Under the pieces are notes generated by a model. The model ran no database searches and was not told the origin of the DNA. It saw only the letters and a list, made by a program, of their open reading frames with translations. The position numbers were made by a program, and so were the translations under genes. A DNA stretch of 64,000 nt from DAOUKH01 sp965207995 (GTDB taxonomy: Bacteria > Chloroflexota > Dehalococcoidia > SHYB01), in the NCBI GenBank assembly GCA_965207995.1, contig OZ242299.1, positions 372,001 through 436,000 of the forward strand. Direction: 5' to 3'. Of the stretch, positions 54,291-62,536 are shown piece by piece. Position 1 is the stretch's first letter; each line of letters opens with the position of its first letter.

Positions 54291-55268
54291 ATGGCGAAGG
54301 CAACAGCCAAGGCTCCGGGCAAGGCATACCGACAGGGAATCTCAATCGTAGACGCGGCCCGGCAATTCGGAGACGACACGCTTGCCGAGGCGTGGTTTGT
54401 GTCGCAGCGATGGCCGAACGGTATCCGCTGCGTCGATTGCGATTCCGAGAACGTCACTACCCGAAAGCCGACGGCGCGGCGGAAGACGCCGGCGTATCAC
54501 TGCAACACCTGCAAGAAGGATTTCACCGTCAAGACCGGTACGGTCATGCATGACTCGAAGCTAGCCCTTGGCAAGTGGGCAATGGCCTACTACCTGTTCT
54601 CAACGAACCTGAAGGGCGTTTCGAGCATGAAGCTACACCGCGACCTGGGAATCGGCCAGAAGGCGGCATGGTACCTGTCGCATCGCATCCGCCAGACCAT
54701 GCGGACGCCGGGCGGCATGTTCACCGGCCCCGTAGAGGCCGACGAAACGTATGTCGGCGGCAAGCGCAAGAACATGCACGCCTCGAAGCGCCCCACCACG
54801 GGGCGCGGGCCGGATGGCAAGACACCGGTAGCAGGCGTCAAGGACAGGGCAACCGGCAAAGTCAGCGCGGCGGTTATCCCAGGGACCGACCGGCCCACGA
54901 TCCAACGCTTCCTCTCGAAGCGCATGGAGCCAGCGGCGCCCATCTACACGGACGAAGCCACGGTCTACGCCGGGATGCCGAACCATGAGGCCGTTCGACA
55001 TAGCGTCGGCGAGTACGTGCGCGAACAGGCCCACACGAACGGCATGGAGTCGTTCTGGGCGGGCCTGAAGCGCGGATACGAAGGCGTCTATCACCACATG
55101 AGCGCCAAGCACCTGGGGCGCTATGTCGCGGAGTTCGAGGGCCGCCACAACACCCGCCCGCTCGATACGGTAGACATGATGGCGAGCATGGCGCGGGGCG
55201 CGGAAGGGAAGCGCCTCTCCTACGCGGCCCTGATAGGCCCGAAGCACACCCGAATCACGGCGGCCTAA
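54291..55268 (+). CDS. IS1595 family (ISXO2-like) transposase
   Basis: 325 residues from ATG 54291 with GGGGA upstream. The N-terminal zinc ribbon has Cys pairs in IRCVDCDSENV and YHCNTCKKDF. The DDE/N-type catalytic domain follows: VEADETYVGGKRKN (first Asp), PIYTDEATVYAG (second Asp), and HTNGMESFWAGLKRGYEGVY (Asn/Glu region) with the HHMSAKHLGRYVAEFEGRHN segment typical of ISXO2-like proteins. Intact frame, so the element may still be active. Confidence 0.95.
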   Translation: MAKATAKAPGKAYRQGISIVDAARQFGDDTLAEAWFVSQRWPNGIRCVDCDSENVTTRKPTARRKTPAYHCNTCKKDFTVKTGTVMHDSKLALGKWAMAYYLFSTNLKGVSSMKLHRDLGIGQKAAWYLSHRIRQTMRTPGGMFTGPVEADETYVGGKRKNMHASKRPTTGRGPDGKTPVAGVKDRATGKVSAAVIPGTDRPTIQRFLSKRMEPAAPIYTDEATVYAGMPNHEAVRHSVGEYVREQAHTNGMESFWAGLKRGYEGVYHHMSAKHLGRYVAEFEGRHNTRPLDTVDMMASMARGAEGKRLSYAALIGPKHTRITAA

Positions 55269-55269
55269 G

Positions 55270-56590
55270 GTGGCCGCTCCCAACTTCGCCAACCGTACGC
55301 TGTTCCACTCCGACAACCTGCCCGTGCTGCGCGGCATGGACTCCGAGACGGTTGACCTGATAGCCACCGACCCGCCGTTCAACAAGGGGAAGGACTTTCA
55401 CGCGACACCGGACTCCCTGGCGTCTGGCGCGAAGTTCCAGGACAGGTGGAGCTGGGCGGACGACGTTGAGGGCTAATGGGTAGACCGAATCACGGACGAC
55501 TGGCCAAAGGTCATGACCGTGATCAACGCGGCCCGGGAGAGCTACGGCGACGACATGGGGGCGTTCCTCTGCTTCCTGGGGGTGCGGCTCCTGGCAATGC
55601 GCCGTGTCCTGAAACCCACGGGCAGCATCTATCTCCACATTGACCACACGGCCCACGCCTACACCAAGGCCCTCATGGACGCCATCTTTGGCCGGGCCAA
55701 TTTCAGAGAGAGATAGTTTGGAGTCTCAGTGCGGCAGCGGGCTACAAGGGACTTGCACCGAACTGGGTGCGCGGGCACGACACGCTGCTCTACTACTCGA
55801 AGGGGGGGGGCGGATATTCAATAAGGAGTTTCTGCCATACAACGATGCCCAACTACGGCGCTTCTCGTCACGCGACGAGCACGGGCGGCGGTACAAGTCA
55901 ATCACGCGGACGAGACGGCTTTACCTAGACGATGCCAAGGGTGTCCCCGTAACCGATGTGTGGAACGACATTGCCAGTTTCCAGACCGTTGTCAACTCGC
56001 CTGAGCGCACAGGCTACCCGACACAGAAGCCGCTGGCGCTGTACGAGCGCATCATCAAGGCGTCCTCGAACGAGGGAGACATGGTGCTAGACCCCTTCGC
56101 GGGCTGCGCCACCACGCTTGTGGCGGCGGAGCGTCTGGGGCGCCAGTGGGTTGGGATCGACATCTGGGAGGGGGCAGCCGCCATCGTCGAACAGCGCATG
56201 GCGGACAACCGGCAACTCCTGGTGGACATTCCGACCCTGCCTCCGGTCGAGACGGCCCCGCCGAAGCGCACGGACGCAGGCGAGGAGGCCGCGCCGTTCA
56301 TTCAGGTGACGGAACGGTATGCCGAGCCGGATGGGCCGCGCATGAGCCGAGCCGACATGTACGAACACCTACTAGCGCAGTACGGCCAGAAGTGCCAAGG
56401 TTGCGACCGCGTCTTCGACGACCGGCGCTACCTGGAACTAGACCACAACACGCCGCGCTCCGACGGGGGTTGGAATCACATCACGAACCGCGTCCTGTTG
56501 TGTGGTCCCTGCAACCGCGCCAAGAGCAACACCTACACGCTGTCCGGCCTCCGACGACTCAACCGCCAGAACGGCTGGATGGCTGGGTAG
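55270..56590 (+). pseudogene. DNA adenine methyltransferase fused to HNH domain, interrupted (stop plus two frameshifts)
   Basis: Reads from GTG 55270. The first part has the catalytic motif TDPPFNKGKDF. An in-frame TAA (55474) interrupts DVEG-*-WVDRITDDWPKV. The same frame resumes to NFRER and is lost at an AGAGAGAGA tract (about 55704). The next frame gives EIVWSLSAAAGYKGLAPNWV and VRGHDTLLYYSKGG, up to a run of nine G (55802-55810). A third frame carries FNKEFLPYNDAQLRRF, the SAM-binding motif FAGCATTLVAAERLGRQWVG and a C-terminal HNH: CQGCDRVFDD, LELDHNTPRSDGGWNHITNR and LCGPCNRAKSN. The order of motifs (DPPF before FAG) is that of beta-class site-specific methyltransferases. Confidence 0.85.
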
Positions 56591-56611
56591 GCTCACACCA
56601 GGGAGGATGCC

Positions 56612-56818
56612 ATGCCGAGAGGGAGACCGCCGATCCACAAGTACCCGCCGCGAATCGACGCGACGATGGAAGAGCTTGTCCAGGCTGGGTTCAGCGGCCC
56701 GCCGCCCAAAGGGAAGGTCGTTCCCGAGACCTACCGTTGCGTGGACTGTGGACGTGAGGTCTACTACCCCGAAATCCTCTACCGCGACGGGCGGGGCGAG
56801 TGCTGTCATACGGCGTAA
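56612..56818 (+). CDS. Small zinc-ribbon protein carried by the transposon
   Basis: 68 residues from ATG 56612 with AGGGAGG upstream. The N-terminal MPRGRPPIHKYPPRIDATME contains an AT-hook-like GRP core, followed by KVVPETYRCVDCGREVYYPE and a C-terminal GECCHTA, giving two Cys pairs for one zinc. Probably DNA-binding. Last gene of the transposon. Confidence 0.7.
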   Translation: MPRGRPPIHKYPPRIDATMEELVQAGFSGPPPKGKVVPETYRCVDCGREVYYPEILYRDGRGECCHTA

Positions 56819-56834
56819 GCCCGCGCCTTCGCTA

Positions 56835-56857
56835 GTGTGCACAAGGATATAATTCCC
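56835..56857 (-). repeat. Right terminal inverted repeat of the transposon
   Basis: Complement starts GGGAATTATATC and ends TGCACAC. It contains an outward TATAAT (56848-56853) but no matching -35. Confidence 0.9.
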
Positions 56858-56865
56858 TTTCCTTT
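56858..56865 (+). repeat. Target-site duplication, right copy
   Basis: TTTCCTTT, identical to 53860-53867. Confidence 0.88.
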
Positions 56866-56986
56866 TGCGACACGCCGACCTTCCACGAGGTCCCAGCAAG
56901 TGGTAGTGTCCCTATGTATTGGCTAGACGACAAACCTCGCCGAATGTCTGCGGCGGGAACTCTCGGCCTCGCCTCGGAGGAGAAGC

Positions 56987-58438
56987 ATGACGACCCAAGA
57001 AGAAGAATTTGCGCCGCCCAGGCTCTTTGTCTCATATAGCTGGTCTGGACCGGAGCACGTGCAGAGGGTGCTCAACTTGGCTACGGAACTGCGCAGATCA
57101 GGCGTGGACGTCACTCTTGACAAGTGGGATCTGAAGGAAGGTCACGATGCGAATGCCTTCATGGAACAAATGGTCACGGAACCCACCGTCAAGAAGGTGA
57201 TTCTCATCTGTGACAAGAGGTATGCAGAAAGGACAAATGAGCGGGCCGGTGGTGTGGGCGCCGAAGCGCAGATCATATCAGGCGAACTGTACGAGAAGCA
57301 GGCCCAGGACAAGTTTGCAGCCATCGTGTTCGAGCGCGACGAAGAAGGGCAACCCTATCTGCCGGCGTATTACAAGGGCCGCATCTACATCGACCTCAGC
57401 GATCCTGGCTCTTACTCAGGGAACTTCGACCAACTGCTCCGTTGGATCTTCGACAGGCCGCTTCATGAAAAGCCTGACATTGGCCCAAGACCGAGTTTTG
57501 CCACCGGAGACGGTGAAACTACTGTGCTTGTTACCGCTGTGAAATATCGTCGAGCAGTTGAAGCACTACGTCAAGGTCGCAACTATGCCATGCCAGCTGC
57601 TTCCGAATACCTGTTGGATGTCGCACAGCAGTTTGAGGCCCTACGCCTTAATCCAGAATCGGATCCGTTTGACGATGCCGTGGTGAACAGTATTGAGGAA
57701 TTCCTGTCATGTAGGAACGAGTTGATTGACATCTTCTTGTCTCTGGCTGCGTACTCAGACACTGAAGTTGCGGCGTCAGTCTTGCACAAGTTCTTCGAGC
57801 AGCTACTGCCGTTCCTTGATCGACCGGAACACGTCAATAGATGGCACGATTCTGACTTCGACAACTACCGGTTCATCATCCATGAGCTATTCCTCTACGC
57901 AGTGGCGGCCTTTATCCATCACGGTCATCTTGAATCTGCCGCACACATGATCGGAACGGAATTCTATTCGCCCCGGTATGCCGAAGACTACGGTCAAAGC
58001 ATGGTCGACTTTGGCAGACTCAAGTGGCACGTAGTCTCTCTCGAGGAACAGCGCAACAAACGACTGCAGTTGGGGCGTGCTTCTATTCACGCCGACTTCC
58101 TTAGGGAACGCTGCAAGGGCCTTGGATTGAGCTTTGGGGAGATTATTCAGGCTGACTTCATTTTGTTCCTTCGCAGTTGCAAGAATAGATCATTTTGGTG
58201 GCCCAGAACTCTCCTCTTTACCTGGCGTGCATCGGCTCCCTTTGAGATCTTTGCCCGATCGAAGTCTTCAGCCTATTTCAGTAGAGTGAAGACCCTACTC
58301 GGAATTGACTCCAAGGATGATCTGGCATCGCTGATCGAAGACTTTCGGACGGGTAGGCAAGACCTCCCGTCCTGGAATTACCACCGGCTCGATGTCCCAA
58401 CGTTGTTGGGATTTGATCAAATCGCAACAGCACCCTAG
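56987..58438 (+). CDS. SEFIR-domain protein, probable anti-phage defence effector
   Basis: 483 residues from ATG 56987 with GGAGGAG 4 nt upstream. Residues about 12-165 are a SEFIR domain (TIR relative): RLFVSYSWSGPEHVQRVLNL, LRRSGVDVTLDKWDLKEGHD, VKKVILICDKRYAERTNERA and GGVGAEAQIISGELYEK. The remaining 300 residues are helical with no recognised domain (LSCRNELIDIFLSLAAYSDT, HHGHLESAAHMIGTEFYSPR). Bacterial SEFIR proteins are known single-gene phage-defence systems that deplete NAD on infection. The gene has clearly lower GC and different codon use from its neighbours, consistent with transfer. It lies outside the transposon, 122 bp past the duplication. Confidence 0.85.
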   Translation: MTTQEEEFAPPRLFVSYSWSGPEHVQRVLNLATELRRSGVDVTLDKWDLKEGHDANAFMEQMVTEPTVKKVILICDKRYAERTNERAGGVGAEAQIISGELYEKQAQDKFAAIVFERDEEGQPYLPAYYKGRIYIDLSDPGSYSGNFDQLLRWIFDRPLHEKPDIGPRPSFATGDGETTVLVTAVKYRRAVEALRQGRNYAMPAASEYLLDVAQQFEALRLNPESDPFDDAVVNSIEEFLSCRNELIDIFLSLAAYSDTEVAASVLHKFFEQLLPFLDRPEHVNRWHDSDFDNYRFIIHELFLYAVAAFIHHGHLESAAHMIGTEFYSPRYAEDYGQSMVDFGRLKWHVVSLEEQRNKRLQLGRASIHADFLRERCKGLGLSFGEIIQADFILFLRSCKNRSFWWPRTLLFTWRASAPFEIFARSKSSAYFSRVKTLLGIDSKDDLASLIEDFRTGRQDLPSWNYHRLDVPTLLGFDQIATAP

Positions 58439-58545
58439 TCCCGGTCGATGGTCGATTCTCCGCTCCCCTAACGATTCACCACCAGTAATGACCAGCCCCG
58501 GGCCGCGCGTATACTGAGGCAGCCCCTCGCCGCAAGGCGCCTCTT

Positions 58546-59955
58546 ATGTCACCAGCCGCGACGACCCTCCTCCGCTGGAGCCTCCCGGTCACCATCCTGG
58601 CCTTAGTCGTCGCGGCGTGCTCAACCGAGGCGCCGGCGGCGTCCCCGTCTCCTTCGCCGCAACCGGCCACGGCGACGCCGACCGCCCCAGCGGCCGATCC
58701 AACAAGCACGCCGACCGTCGCCGCCCCCACCGCGGCGTCGCCGGCAGGCGACGGTGAAACCGCCTTCGGCAGCCTCGCCTACGTCGGCGGCGACGGCCAC
58801 GTCTACGTCATGCGCGCCGACGGCTCCAACCGCGTGCGGATCAGCGAGCCCGATCCCGAGGGCGCGCGCGCGGCGCACACCTGGCCCATGTGGTCGGGCG
58901 ACGGCGCCTCGGTCCTCTTCTCCCGCGTCGTCGTGGGCGAGGACGGGCCACAGTTCTCTCTGCAATCAGTCACGCTTGGGGACGCTGGGCCCAGCCTCGT
59001 CTATGAGAACCCTCCCGGCGCGCGGTTCGTTGGCCGTAACGCGCCGCATTACACCAACGGCTCTCCCGACGGTCAACACGTAGCGTTCCTTGCCGTCGCG
59101 GGGAACATGGCCCTGCTCCTCGGCGACGTCGCGGGCGGAGCCCAGGCGCGGTCCATCGTCCAAGGCTCGCCGCTCTACTACGCTTGGACGCACGACTCGG
59201 CCCGGCTCCTGCTCCACCTGCGGGACAGTCTGCTGCTCTACGAGCCGGGCAGTGACGATGCCCTCACACTCCTCGACTTGCCGCCCTCGTGGAGCTACCG
59301 CGCCCCGGACTGGTCGCCCGATGGGCAGCGCTTCGCCTTCATTGGCGACTCCGAACAGGGCGCCTCCCTCATGGTGGCCAATGCCGACGGAAGCGACCCC
59401 CGGACCCTGGCGCCCGTCTCCACCACCAGCGCTTTCGCGTGGTCGCCCGATGGGAGCCGCGTCGTCCTCGCCTCAGAGGTTGCGCCCGCGATCGCGGTCT
59501 TCGACGGCCTGCTGCTGGTCAACCCGGAAGACGGCCGCACCCGCGTGCTGACCGAAGATGCGGCCATCGCTTTCTTCTGGTCGCCCGCCGGGGACCGGCT
59601 GGCCGTCATCAGCCTCGCGGAGCAGGGCGGCCGCCTCACCGTCACCGTCTTCGACGTCGAGACCGGCGCGGCGCGGCAGGTGGCGGAGTTCATCCCCTCG
59701 TCCGACATGCGGGTGATGCTCTCGTTCTTCGACCAGTACGCGAAGTCGCACCGCGTCTGGTCGGCGGACGGGCGCTACCTCGCGCTCAGCGGCTCGCTCA
59801 CCGGCGAAGACGCGACCCCCGAATCGCACGTCCTCGTGATCGACGCGTCGGGACAAGAGCCGCCCCGGGCGGTGGTCGCGGGCGCCCTCGCGTTCTGGTC
59901 GCCCGTCGCAGCGCCCTCAGACGAAGGCCGCGTCCGCCTGCACCTACGCCCCTAA
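58546..59955 (+). CDS. Beta-propeller (TolB/WD40-like) lipoprotein
   Basis: 469 residues. The lipoprotein signal PVTILALVVAACS has the lipidated Cys in VAAC, then a Pro/Ala/Thr-rich linker (PSPSPQPATATPTAPA). The body is a propeller of PD40-type blades: VYVMRADGSNRVRISEPDPE, PDWSPDGQRFAFIGDS, MVANADGSDPRTLAPVSTTS, FAWSPDGSRVVLAS, FFWSPAGDRLAVISL and HRVWSADGRYLALSGS. Exported, membrane-anchored; binding partner unknown. TATACT at about 58507 precedes it. Confidence 0.85.
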   Translation: MSPAATTLLRWSLPVTILALVVAACSTEAPAASPSPSPQPATATPTAPAADPTSTPTVAAPTAASPAGDGETAFGSLAYVGGDGHVYVMRADGSNRVRISEPDPEGARAAHTWPMWSGDGASVLFSRVVVGEDGPQFSLQSVTLGDAGPSLVYENPPGARFVGRNAPHYTNGSPDGQHVAFLAVAGNMALLLGDVAGGAQARSIVQGSPLYYAWTHDSARLLLHLRDSLLLYEPGSDDALTLLDLPPSWSYRAPDWSPDGQRFAFIGDSEQGASLMVANADGSDPRTLAPVSTTSAFAWSPDGSRVVLASEVAPAIAVFDGLLLVNPEDGRTRVLTEDAAIAFFWSPAGDRLAVISLAEQGGRLTVTVFDVETGAARQVAEFIPSSDMRVMLSFFDQYAKSHRVWSADGRYLALSGSLTGEDATPESHVLVIDASGQEPPRAVVAGALAFWSPVAAPSDEGRVRLHLRP

Positions 59956-59958
59956 CAC

Positions 59959-60150
59959 CTTAAGCCTCTCTCCTTCTGGAGACATTTGCACAACCCCCGT
60001 CGATGGTTGGAAGACGGTGGAGCGGCGTGGTCTGCCCCCTCTCCCGCTGGGAGAGGGTTGGGGTGAGGGGGGGCTAGGAGGGGTACGCCAACGTCAACGC
60101 AGCCCGTGGCCCCATTTGCAAAGGTCCCCTCCGGGAGAAACTGAGGACGG
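59959..60150 (-). repeat. Dispersed repeat family A remnant and second module
   Basis: ACCTTAAGCCTCTC (end of family A, inverted), then CTCTCCCGCTGGGAGAGGGT hairpin, TGGGGTGAGGGGG, and TACGCCAACGTCAACGCAGC (60084-60103). Same order as 39712-39905. It fills the gap before the cyclase-family gene. Confidence 0.6.
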
Positions 60151-60159
60151 GCCCGCGCC

Positions 60160-61083
60160 CTAGAACAGCGCGATCGGGTTAACCGCCGACCCCGTACCGC
60201 CGGGCATGTTCAGCGGGGCCACCGTCAGCATGAACTCGTAGCGACCTTCCTCGGCGCAAGCGTCGGCCAACGGCTCCAGCAGGGCGTTGTCCAACAGCGG
60301 CAGTCCCAGCGTCGGGATCGCCCCGTGTACCGGCATCGGCAGCTCGTAGCCGCTCGGGTTGTGGTCGAGCATGTCCCAGACCAGCAGCGCCACGTCGCGG
60401 TCGCGGAGGACCGGGAAGCACGAGGCGTGGGCGCCGGGCCAGGGCGCCGGGTTGATGCCGTAGGGTATGTCCGGGTTGGCGGCCTGCCACTGCTCGCGGC
60501 CCGCGTAGAGCACCAACGCGTCGCCGGGCAGCAGCTCGACGCCCTCCGCCTCCGCCGCCTCCTCGATCTCCCACCCGTGGATAGGCGTCTCGCGGGTCAC
60601 GAATGCCCCGCCGCGCAGCCGCGGAATGTCGATCAGCACTCCGCGGGTGACGATCCCGCCCGACCACACGTCGATCGAGCCGAACGCCGCCCCGCCGAAC
60701 TCGATCTCGCGCTCGGGGTCGCGGCCGTTGTACAGCTCGCCCTTGTACCAGATGTGGCAGAGGGCGTCGAGGTGCGTCATCGTCATGCCGTGGTGGTAGA
60801 TGCCGAAGTAGTCGCCGGCGGCGCCGGCCACCGCGCCCTCGATGGGCGACCGGGTCATGTAGTGCTGCACGGGACGTGGATTGTGCGCCCCCATCGTCTT
60901 GTCCAACGGGCGGCTCAACGACACCGTCCGCCCCGACTTCACGAGACCGGCGGCCGCCACGCGCTTCTCCGGCGTGATCAGGTTCACCGTACCGGCGCTA
61001 TCATCTTTCCCCCAGCGTCCCCAATTCCTCCGGTCGGCTAGGTACCCCGCGACCTCGGCTTCCGTCGGTACGCGCTTCTCCAT
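60160..61083 (-). CDS. Cyclase family protein (kynurenine formamidase-like)
   Basis: 307 residues from ATG 61083 (AAGGGGG upstream; the frame stays open far upstream only as shadow of the MBL gene). The cyclase-family metal motif is seen as YHHGMTMTHLDALCHIW, with HxD positions, followed by IVTRGVLIDIPRLRGG and LLPGDALVLYAGREQW. Relatives hydrolyse N-formylkynurenine or related amides; the longer N-terminus (RRNWGRWGKDDSAGTVNLIT) is typical of a large family of uncharacterised hydrolases. Divergent from the MBL gene. Confidence 0.88.
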   Translation of the reverse strand: MEKRVPTEAEVAGYLADRRNWGRWGKDDSAGTVNLITPEKRVAAAGLVKSGRTVSLSRPLDKTMGAHNPRPVQHYMTRSPIEGAVAGAAGDYFGIYHHGMTMTHLDALCHIWYKGELYNGRDPEREIEFGGAAFGSIDVWSGGIVTRGVLIDIPRLRGGAFVTRETPIHGWEIEEAAEAEGVELLPGDALVLYAGREQWQAANPDIPYGINPAPWPGAHASCFPVLRDRDVALLVWDMLDHNPSGYELPMPVHGAIPTLGLPLLDNALLEPLADACAEEGRYEFMLTVAPLNMPGGTGSAVNPIALF

Positions 61084-61185
61084 GATTCGGCCCCCTTGAT
61101 GCGCTGCTGTCAAACGCCGCGATTGTAGCGCAGCTCTCGTTTCGCGGTATGATTCGCGCGGCGCCCGCGGCCTACGGAGGAATCG

Positions 61186-62016
61186 ATGACCGCCCTGGAA
61201 CGAATCGGCCAATACATCCACCGGCTGCACATCAAGGACACCCACGCCTTCCACCCCGGCGGCACCAACATCTACTTCGTCGGCGACCCCGCCACGGAGA
61301 TGACCCTCGTCGACACCGGCGAGCAGGACCGCGAGTGGACGCGTCTCATCCTCGAGGCCTACCGCGCGCTCGGCGAGCCCAAGATCGCCGCTATCCTCAT
61401 CACCCACGGCCACGTCGACCACGTCGGCGGCCTCGACCGCATTCACGAGGTCATGCGGGCGCCGGTGCGCTGCCACCCCAAGCTCGTCGAAAAGCTGGTG
61501 CCGTACCTCGGAACGGAGTGGGTGACGAAGCTCCGGTCCCGCGAGCGCATCGCCGCCGGCGGCGGGGCCGTCCTCGAAACCCGGTTCACGCCCGGCCACG
61601 CCGAGGACCACGCCTGCTACTTCCTCAACCGCGAGAAGATCGCCCTCACCGGCGACACCATCCTCGGCTCCAGCACCAGCGTCGTCCAGGACCTCGCCAG
61701 CTACATGAAGTCGCTCGCCCTCATCGAACGCTTCAAGCCGCGCGTCATCTGCCCCGCCCACGGCAAGATCGTCCGCAACGCCCCCGAGTGGGTCGCCGGC
61801 TACATCAAGCACCGCAACCTGCGCGAGCGCCAGGTGCTCGGCGCCCTGAAGGAGGGCCTCGGCGACGCCGACGAGATCGTCCGCCGCATCTACCCCAAGA
61901 ACCTCAAGAAGGCCCTGCGCCAAGCCGCCGCCGGCAACGTCCGCCAGCACCTCGCCAAGCTCCAGAAAGAGGGCCGCATCGAGGAGATCCCGGCGCGGTA
62001 CGTCGTGGCGGGCTAG
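61186..62016 (+). CDS. MBL-fold metallo-hydrolase
   Basis: 276 residues from ATG 61186 with GGAGGAA upstream. Metal ligands: THGHVDHVGG (HxHxDH), FTPGHAEDHACYFL (third His) and LTGDTILGSSTS (bridging Asp), then RVICPAHGKI. A C-terminal winged-helix-like tail (RERQVLGALKEGLGDADEIV, LRQAAAGNVRQHLAKLQKEG) is typical of the LACTB2-like branch. Substrate unknown. Confidence 0.9.
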   Translation: MTALERIGQYIHRLHIKDTHAFHPGGTNIYFVGDPATEMTLVDTGEQDREWTRLILEAYRALGEPKIAAILITHGHVDHVGGLDRIHEVMRAPVRCHPKLVEKLVPYLGTEWVTKLRSRERIAAGGGAVLETRFTPGHAEDHACYFLNREKIALTGDTILGSSTSVVQDLASYMKSLALIERFKPRVICPAHGKIVRNAPEWVAGYIKHRNLRERQVLGALKEGLGDADEIVRRIYPKNLKKALRQAAAGNVRQHLAKLQKEGRIEEIPARYVVAG

Positions 62017-62043
62017 GGGCGAGTTGGGGAACGGCCCAGCCGT

Positions 62044-62072
62044 TTGACAGCCCACGCCGCCGTTGGTACGTT
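62044..62072 (+). promoter_or_regulatory. Promoter of the SnoaL-like gene
   Basis: TTGACA (62044-62049), 17-nt spacer, TACGTT (62067-62072); followed by a CGGAGG ribosome-binding site before ATG 62105. Confidence 0.6.
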
Positions 62073-62104
62073 CGCGGCCCAGCGGAAAGACATCGGAGGT
62101 TCAC

Positions 62105-62536
62105 ATGACGGACGAGCGCAGCCGCCGCACCGCCGACGAGGTGGAGATTGCCAAGCTCCTGGCAAAGTTGGGGCAGATGGCCGACGACGGCGACCTCAAC
62201 GAGTACGCCCAGCTCTTCACCGAGGACGGCTCGTGGACCGGCCCCGCCGGCGATACGCGCACCGGCCGCGCCGACATCATCGCCGGCGCCCAGCAACGCC
62301 GGGACGACGGCATCCAGGGCCCCGGCACCAACTCCTTCCACCTGATCTCGAACGTCAACATCGAGGTCGACGGCGACACCGCGACCGGCAAGACCTACTA
62401 TCACTACTACCGTAACGCCGACGCCACGCCCCAGCTCACCGTCATGGGCGTCTACCGCGACGAGTTCCGCCGCACCCCCGAAGGCTGGCGCATGGCCAAG
62501 CGAGTGATCCATGGCCCGACCGTCGCCCCGCCCTAG
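62105..62536 (+). CDS. SnoaL-like / NTF2-fold protein
   Basis: 143 residues from ATG 62105 (CGGAGG 6 nt upstream). NTF2-like SnoaL domain: ADEVEIAKLLAKLGQMADDG, YAQLFTEDGSWTGPAGDTRT, SFHLISNVNIEVDGDTATGK and a C-terminal VYRDEFRRTPEGWRMAKRVI. Members are small isomerases, dehydratases or binding proteins; the role here is unknown. Confidence 0.88.
   Translation: MTDERSRRTADEVEIAKLLAKLGQMADDGDLNEYAQLFTEDGSWTGPAGDTRTGRADIIAGAQQRRDDGIQGPGTNSFHLISNVNIEVDGDTATGKTYYHYYRNADATPQLTVMGVYRDEFRRTPEGWRMAKRVIHGPTVAPP

Larger units (their letters stand above)
53868..56857 (+). mobile_element. Complete IS1595-family transposon with passenger genes (2990 bp)
   Basis: Bounded by 23-bp imperfect terminal inverted repeats (20 of 23 identical): left GGGAATTATATC-TCTA-TGCACAC (53868-53890), right the complement of GGGAATTATATC-CTTG-TGCACAC (56835-56857). 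It is flanked by perfect 8-bp direct repeats TTTCCTTT, the duplication size usual for IS1595. Cargo: a coiled-coil protein, the ISXO2/IS1595-type transposase, a broken DNA methyltransferase-HNH fusion and a zinc-ribbon protein, all rightward. Removing it and one octamer restores a continuous terminator tail. Confidence 0.9.

Noticed and set aside
56987..58438. SEFIR gene as cargo of the transposon
   Set aside because: The right inverted repeat and duplicated octamer end at 56857/56865, before the gene, so it is outside the element.
53746..58438. Integrative element using tRNA-fMet as attachment site
   Set aside because: No integrase nearby and no repeat of the tRNA 3' end was found at the far side; the adjacent element is explained by IS1595 transposition into the terminator tail.
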